10,279 nt of DNA from Anaerolineae bacterium (GTDB lineage: Bacteria; Chloroflexota; Anaerolineae; Aggregatilineales; Aggregatilineaceae), in assembly GCA_018056405.1 (NCBI GenBank), contig JAGPFT010000062.1, positions 1 to 10,279 of the forward strand, written 5' to 3'. How positions within the stretch are numbered: position 1 is the first letter of the stretch; each line of letters begins with the position of its first letter. The translations under genes and the position numbers were made by a program. The notes under the pieces are model-generated. The model saw nothing but the letters and a program-made list of their open reading frames with translations. It had not been told where the DNA came from and did no database searches. This document shows, piece after piece, positions 6,973 to 10,279 of this stretch.

Positions 6973-7313
6973 TTCTGAATCAGGCCGGCCAACATGCGCT
7001 TGATGTGCTCTAGTTCAGCGCCCAGCGCGGCGTAGTCTGCTGGGCTGAGCATGTGCAGATCGCGTGCAGCCAACAGAAAGTAATCCACTTCGCTGGCTGA
7101 GCCTCGCGCTACAAAAAGGAAACGCCGAAGCTCGCCATTGGTTTCCCGGCCACACCCCTCGGCGATATTCGCCGGGATTGAGAGCGCCGCACGCCGAAGC
7201 TGGCTGGTTAGCCCGTAACGTTCCTCGCCAGGAAAACTGGCACTGACGGCATAGATGGATAAGGCAAATCCATGTGCTCGCTGCCAGACAACCAGCTTGC
7301 GAAAATCCTGCAT
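6954..7313 (-). CDS. Four-helix-bundle protein, S23 / 23S rRNA intervening-sequence family
   Basis: This 119-residue all-helical cytoplasmic protein has the hallmarks of the family first described from intervening sequences in 23S rRNA genes (PF05635/TIGR02436 type). It opens with MQDFRKLVVWQRAH, and RRAALSIPANIAEGCGR (40-56) carries the conserved SIPANIAEG core. FLFVARGSASEVDY (65-78) and a final long helix LGAELEHIKRMLAGLIQKL (97-115) follow. The molecular function of the family is not established; members form small oligomers and some may bind nucleic acid. The ATG at 7311-7313 is preceded by GAGAAG. It sits between a permease gene and the ATPase gene of one ABC importer, with which it has no obvious link. 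The surrounding inverted repeats suggest that it arrived as a passenger. The stop codon lies inside the left repeat. Confidence 0.9.
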   Translation of the reverse strand: MQDFRKLVVWQRAHGFALSIYAVSASFPGEERYGLTSQLRRAALSIPANIAEGCGRETNGELRRFLFVARGSASEVDYFLLAARDLHMLSPADYAALGAELEHIKRMLAGLIQKLTTDN

Positions 7314-7374
7314 TGCGTTCTTCTCAGGTTTCTACTCACCGTTGTCCCCATCAGCCGCCAGTACTCATCTGATC

Positions 7375-7398
7375 ACTGACTACTGACAACTGATCACT
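7375..7398. repeat. Right inverted repeat of the cassette
   Basis: This is the inverted partner of 6949-6972. The sequence CTGATCACT occurs twice here in direct orientation (7369-7377 and 7390-7398), so the repeat is itself built from short internal repeats. It lies in the gap between the permease stop (7404) and the small gene start (7313). Confidence 0.7.
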
Positions 7399-7403
7399 CT
7401 CTC

Positions 7404-8408
7404 TCACTCCGGCTCGTAGGCGACGCCCTCAGCCGCCGGAGGCCGCGCGCGCCCGACAAAGCCCGCCAGCACGACAATCGTCAGGATGTAGGGCAGCATC
7501 CCGACAAGCTGGTGCGGGAAGTCAATGCCGAACTGCTGGAGCTGCCCCTGCAAGGCGGTGGCAAAGCCGAACAGCAGCGCTCCCCCCAGCGCGCGTGAAG
7601 GCCGGTAGTTGCCGAAGATCATCACCGCCAGGGCGATGAAGCCACGCCCGGTGGTCATGTTCTGCTCGAAGATACCCACCGCCGCCAGCGTCAGGAACGC
7701 CCCGCCTAGCCCGGCCAGCATCCCCCCCAGGAACAGGTTCGTGTACTGCAGGCGGTGCACGTTGATGCCCAGCGTATCTGCCGCGCGCGGATTCTCGCCA
7801 ATCGAGCGCGTGCGCAGTCCCCAGGTGGTGTGGAACAACGCCCAGCCCAGCAGGAAAACGATCAGCAGCGTCAGGTAGGTGATCAGGTCTTTGTCGAACA
7901 GGATGCGCCCGATGTCGTAGGGCAGGTACAGGTTCAGATTGCTGGCCAGGCTCAGCTTGTAGGAGCCAGCTTGCGTCCAGGGGTTACTGATGACCGACGG
8001 CAGTTTGCCCAGGGTGGGCGTGTTGAGCTGGTAGAAATAGCCAGTCAGTCCCAGGGCCAGGATGTTGATCACCGTGCCGCTGACGATCTGGTTGACCTTG
8101 TACTGGATCGAGAGCAGCGCGTGCAGCAGCCCCAGCAAGCCGCCGGTCAGCAGGGCCGCGAGAATAGACAGGCCCAGGCGCACGCCGACCGCTTGCAAAG
8201 ATGGGTCAACCCCCGGCTTACTGAGCGCGACGTTGGTCATGAAGCCGGTGAAGGCCGCAGTCAGCATCATGCCCTCAATGCCGATATTGACGATGCCCGA
8301 TCGCTCGCACATGATGCCGCTCAACGCGCCCAGCGTGATCGGGATCGAATAGCGAATCGTGAAGTTGATCGTCGCGATGATGGCGAGTCCGAGTTCTGTT
8401 TCGCCCAC
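7404..8408 (-). CDS. ABC importer permease 2 (NupQ/YufQ-like, BPD_transp_2 family)
   Basis: This 334-residue inner-membrane permease would form half of the translocation pore of a BMP-type (nucleoside or related lipoprotein-dependent) ABC importer. The hallmark CERSGIVNIGIEGMML (34-49) is near the N-terminus. GENPRAADTLGINV (204-217), the loop expected to contact the ATPase, lies in the second half, and NMTTGRGFIALAVMIFGN (250-267) follows. Eight to ten hydrophobic segments are visible. The start is taken as GTG at 8406-8408: GGGGAGAG lies just upstream and overlaps the stop codon of the first permease, and the family pattern begins right after it. An in-frame ATG at 8510 would add an unrelated arginine-rich stretch read inside the other gene. 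The 13-base gap to the upstream permease indicates tight co-translation. Confidence 0.92.
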   Translation of the reverse strand: MGETELGLAIIATINFTIRYSIPITLGALSGIMCERSGIVNIGIEGMMLTAAFTGFMTNVALSKPGVDPSLQAVGVRLGLSILAALLTGGLLGLLHALLSIQYKVNQIVSGTVINILALGLTGYFYQLNTPTLGKLPSVISNPWTQAGSYKLSLASNLNLYLPYDIGRILFDKDLITYLTLLIVFLLGWALFHTTWGLRTRSIGENPRAADTLGINVHRLQYTNLFLGGMLAGLGGAFLTLAAVGIFEQNMTTGRGFIALAVMIFGNYRPSRALGGALLFGFATALQGQLQQFGIDFPHQLVGMLPYILTIVVLAGFVGRARPPAAEGVAYEPE

Positions 8409-8412
8409 GTTT

Positions 8413-8424
8413 CGCTCTCCCCTA
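8413..8424 (-). promoter_or_regulatory. Ribosome binding site overlapping the permease 1 stop codon
   Basis: On the minus strand, TAGGGGAGAG joins the stop codon of permease 1 (8422-8424) to a Shine-Dalgarno core, about eight bases before the GTG of permease 2. It decides the start of that gene and points to translational coupling of the two pore subunits. Confidence 0.6.
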
Positions 8425-9591
8425 GTCCCTGCCGCCGAGCCGCAGGCGCGCCTCCGGCTCGACTGCGCGGATGCGATACAACCGCCGGATGATCTGATCG
8501 GCGGCGACAAACATGAGGATCAACGCCTGGATGACCTGGATGAGTTCTTTGGCGACATCTGCCGCCAGTGCCATGCGCGTGGTGCCAGCGTCCATCGCGC
8601 CGAAGAGGAACGCGGAGAAGTTGACGGCGATGGGGTTATTGCCGGCCAGGAACGCAACCGTGATCCCCTCGAAGCCCAGTCCCAAGCTCTGGTTGCCCTC
8701 GTAGTCATGGTAGACGCCGAGCGTCTGGATGCCGCCAGCCAGCCCGGCCAACATCCCGGCGATGAACATGGTCAGGATGGTGACCTGCTTGACGTTGACG
8801 CCGGCGTACTGCGCGGCGGTGGGGCTGAAGCCGGTCATGCGCAGTTGGAACCCGAAGGTGGTGCGCTGCAGCAGGAACATGATTGCCACCGAGGCGATGA
8901 TGGCCAGGAAGATGCCGATGTGCAGCGTGAAGTTGGGCGGCACGCTGTAGATGACCGGCAGCTTGGCGCTGTCCAGAATCTGCGGCGTGCGCGCGATGGC
9001 ATCGGTCACCGACTCCGGGTTGGCCAGCGGGCCAGGCCGCGAGCCGTCGCTGCCAGTGGAGATCAGCCAGCCGGCGAACTGGGCCGCGATGTAGTTGAGC
9101 ATGATCGTGGTGATGACCTCGTGCGCGTCGGCGAAAGCCTTGAGCGCGCCGGCAATGGCCGCCCACAGCCCGCCGATGAGCATGGCCCCCAGGATTGCCA
9201 GCGAGATATGCAGCAAGGGCGGCACCCCCTCGACGGCGAACCCGATCCAGGCTGCCACCACCGATCCCATGATCAACTGGCCCTGCACGCCGATGTTGAA
9301 CAGGCCGCTCTTGAAGGCGAAGGCCACTGCCAAGCCAGACAGCACCAGCGGCGTCATGTTGCGGAAGGTCGCCAGCAGGCCGCGCGGCTCGACAAAAGCG
9401 CCCTGGATCAGCCCCTCAAAGGCAGTGATCGGGTCGCGCCCATCGAGCAGAATCAGGATGGAGCCAACCAGGACAGCGGTGAAGACGGATAGGATAGGAA
9501 TGAGCAGGCTCTGAAAGACTGACCAGAGCTGTGCTCGAACCTGCGCAAAACGCCGGGCAGGCGGCGGCTGGGAAGGAGAGGTTGTCACCAT
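8422..9591 (-). CDS. ABC importer permease 1 (NupP/YufP-like, BPD_transp_2 family)
   Basis: This 389-residue inner-membrane permease is the first gene of the transporter operon. Family features are FNIGVQGQLIMGS (98-110), the EAA-like segment EVITTIMLNYIA (158-169), RMTGFSPTAAQYAGVNV (251-267), which matches the conserved coupling-loop region, and GFEGITVAFLAGNNP (306-320). An extracytoplasmic loop lies at about 178-220. The N-terminal helix (about 28-50) follows a short polar tail. The ATG at 9589-9591 is preferred because similarity to the family begins soon after it and upstream in-frame sequence is arginine/proline-rich noise crossing the promoter; GTG at 9588 is equally possible, and no strong Shine-Dalgarno sequence precedes either. 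The expected substrate class (nucleosides, purines or similar small polar molecules) comes from family knowledge, not from residues seen here. Confidence 0.92.
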   Translation of the reverse strand: MVTTSPSQPPPARRFAQVRAQLWSVFQSLLIPILSVFTAVLVGSILILLDGRDPITAFEGLIQGAFVEPRGLLATFRNMTPLVLSGLAVAFAFKSGLFNIGVQGQLIMGSVVAAWIGFAVEGVPPLLHISLAILGAMLIGGLWAAIAGALKAFADAHEVITTIMLNYIAAQFAGWLISTGSDGSRPGPLANPESVTDAIARTPQILDSAKLPVIYSVPPNFTLHIGIFLAIIASVAIMFLLQRTTFGFQLRMTGFSPTAAQYAGVNVKQVTILTMFIAGMLAGLAGGIQTLGVYHDYEGNQSLGLGFEGITVAFLAGNNPIAVNFSAFLFGAMDAGTTRMALAADVAKELIQVIQALILMFVAADQIIRRLYRIRAVEPEARLRLGGRD

Positions 9592-9696
9592 GCCATATCG
9601 TACCCCGCGAAGAAAACATAACGATGCCCAGGGCGCGGGCAAGAAAGAATCGCCAAACAGCAGGCGGAGCGCCCACAGACCCCCCGACCATGCGCG

Positions 9697-9726
9697 ATTA
9701 TAGCGAGACTGGAGCCACTCTGTCGA
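9697..9726 (-). promoter_or_regulatory. Sigma70-type promoter of the ABC importer operon
   Basis: The minus strand has TCGACA (9721-9726), an 18-base spacer and a perfect TATAAT (9697-9702). Transcription would begin near 9690, leaving a leader of about 100 bases before the permease ATG. I could not recognise a known riboswitch in that leader. The 11-mer ATGTCCCTTCC (plus-strand reading) occurs just upstream of the -35 at 9738-9748 and again at 9798-9808. Confidence 0.65.
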
Positions 9727-9788
9727 AGAGTGTTCGTATGTCCCTTCCATTGTCTTCGCAGCGATTCGCTTGCGCAAATCCGGTGTGG

Positions 9789-10127
9789 CGAGGGGCGATG
9801 TCCCTTCCCTCGGGCGTATCTCATTTCTGGGGCAAAAGATCACCGCTGAGGCGCAGAGAGCGCAGAGAAACGAGAGTGGGGAAAGGAGTTGGAAGGACTT
9901 CTCCAAGGGTCTCTCAGAGGCCGTTTGAGGAGCCTTATCCCTGCCTCTTCCTCCCCCCCCCATCCCCGGCCCTTCCCCCACGAGGGAGGAAGGGAGAAAA
10001 GCGCGCACTCCAGGCCCCTCCCTCCTTGTGGGGGAGGTGTTTGGGGTAGGGGGGGAAAACAACTTCCCAAAGGGCCTCTCAGTTCTTCTCTGCGTCCTCT
10101 GCGCTTCAGGGATGTCGCCCCCCTCGT
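9789..10127. repeat. MITE-like unit with long imperfect terminal inverted repeats
   Basis: The left side 9846-9870 (CTGAGGCGCAGAGAGCGCAG and onward) pairs in inverted orientation with 10085-10109 at about 21 of 25 positions. Further out, CGAGGGGCGATGTCCCT (9789-9805) is again mirrored at 10109-10127 with a two-base gap and two changes, so the left arm carries about 40 extra bases. Inside are two GC-rich hairpin-prone stretches (about 9970-9995 and 10015-10050). The motif CTTCTCCAAGGG/CTTCCCAAAGGG followed by YCTCTCAG is repeated directly at either side. There is no gene inside. CGCAGAG-type repeats are, from memory, common in environmental bacterial genomes. Confidence 0.55.
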
Positions 10128-10189
10128 GAGATGCCCCTTCTCTCTGGGTGCATTCGGATTTGGGGGCAGGTGCAGAGATCGGTTGCAGA

Positions 10190-10228
10190 CCTCACCCCCC
10201 GGCCCCCTCTCCATATATGGAGAGGGGG
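10190..10228. repeat. GC-rich repeat copy with 26-base perfect palindrome
   Basis: Positions 10203-10228 are a perfect palindrome (CCCCCTCTCCATA and its exact complement). The 23 bases at 10190-10212 match the reverse complement of 1944-1966 exactly, so this is a second, inverted full copy of the repeat at 1914-1967. The central bases differ between copies while the arms are kept. Confidence 0.75.
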
Positions 10229-10239
10229 AGTAAGTATCT

Positions 10240-10279
10240 GGCCCAGTCCCCTCTCCGCGTGTGGAGAGGGGACTGGGCC
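10240..10279. repeat. Perfect 17-base inverted repeat at the window edge
   Basis: GGCCCAGTCCCCTCTCC (10240-10256) and its exact complement (10263-10279) flank the loop GCGTGT. The inner CCCCTCTCC/GGAGAGGGG arms match those of the palindrome 11 bases upstream, while the outer arms (GGCCCAGT) differ. It could act as a bidirectional hairpin; no T run is visible on either side within the window. Confidence 0.75.

Larger units (their letters stand above)
6949..7398 (-). mobile_element. Small cassette: four-helix-bundle gene between terminal inverted repeats
   Basis: The 24 bases at 6949-6972 and those at 7375-7398 are inverted copies matching at 22 of 24 positions; both are built from CTGACAACTGATCACT-type sequence. 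They enclose a single small gene read in the same direction as the transporter operon. The left repeat also encodes the last residues and stop codon of that gene, and the right repeat ends five bases from the stop of the permease gene. No transposase is present and a target duplication is not convincing (only CTC on both sides). Mobility is therefore inferred from the repeat arrangement and from the known tendency of this protein family to occur in inserted elements. Confidence 0.55.
9727..10279. other. Gene-free, repeat-rich region upstream of the operon
   Basis: No coding region is supportable in these 553 bases: open frames are proline/arginine/serine-rich translations of repeats. The region contains a long imperfect inverted-repeat unit (9789-10127), GC-rich hairpins of the CCCCTCTCC type within and after it, a 26-base perfect palindrome and a 40-base inverted repeat ending exactly at the window edge. 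A BMP-type binding-protein gene, common in such operons, is not here. Confidence 0.65.

Noticed and set aside
6944..7402. Target-site duplication around the cassette
   Set aside because: Only CTC or TCTC appears on both sides in a CT-rich context, which is within chance.
8359..9492. Plus-strand open frame opposite permease 1
   Set aside because: Same antisense pattern, and no recognisable domain.
9592..9690. Riboswitch in the 100-base leader of the importer operon
   Set aside because: No purine, preQ1, TPP or other known aptamer core could be recognised by eye.
9592..10062. N-terminal extension of permease 1 up to 10062
   Set aside because: It would translate repeats and the TATAAT promoter region and has no membrane-protein character; the ATG at 9591 fits the family.
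9900..10279. CRISPR array
   Set aside because: The repeats are palindromic and irregularly spaced, and there are no unique spacers of even length.

Overview
The window looks like a high-GC bacterial chromosome segment, most probably from a Chloroflexota (Anaerolineae/Caldilinea-like) organism. That assignment is inferred from overall protein character, the hsp20-lon pairing and the dense GC-rich hairpin repeats; no marker gene proves it. Every recognisable gene lies on the minus strand, so the biological reading order runs from the right end to the left end.

Right part (about 10279 to 3600): a 690-base gene-free leader full of inverted repeats carries a good sigma70-type promoter (9697-9726). 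It drives two permease genes of the BMP/nucleoside-type ABC uptake family (9591-8422, then 8408-7404, 13 bases apart) and then the matching ATPase (6906-3673). Between the second permease and the ATPase sits a small cassette (6949-7398): a four-helix-bundle (S23/IVS-type) gene bounded by near-perfect 24-base inverted repeats. A hairpin with a T-rich tail (3608-3644) probably ends the transcript. No substrate-binding lipoprotein gene is visible.

The standout is the ATPase. Its core is an ordinary fused two-NBD protein of this family (about 510-520 residues when spliced in the mind), but it is 1077 residues long. Three in-frame blocks interrupt the NBDs: about 288 residues with six membrane segments and an extracytoplasmic domain in NBD1, an RDD-family membrane domain in NBD2, and a two-helix membrane hairpin at the equivalent position of NBD2 to that of block 1. 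All key ATPase motifs flank the blocks intact. A nucleotide-binding subunit that carries its own membrane domains would be an unusual ABC importer design.

Left part (about 3340 to 1): an MFS transporter (3336-2077), a 400-base spacer with a copy of the same GC-rich repeat found at the right end, then a stress operon. The stress operon has a promoter (1743-1771), a small heat-shock protein gene (1678-1172) and, overlapping it by 17 bases, the start of a Lon protease gene (1188 to beyond position 1). Together they pair holding of unfolded proteins with ATP-dependent degradation. No tRNA, rRNA, CRISPR array, transposase or plus-strand gene could be supported.
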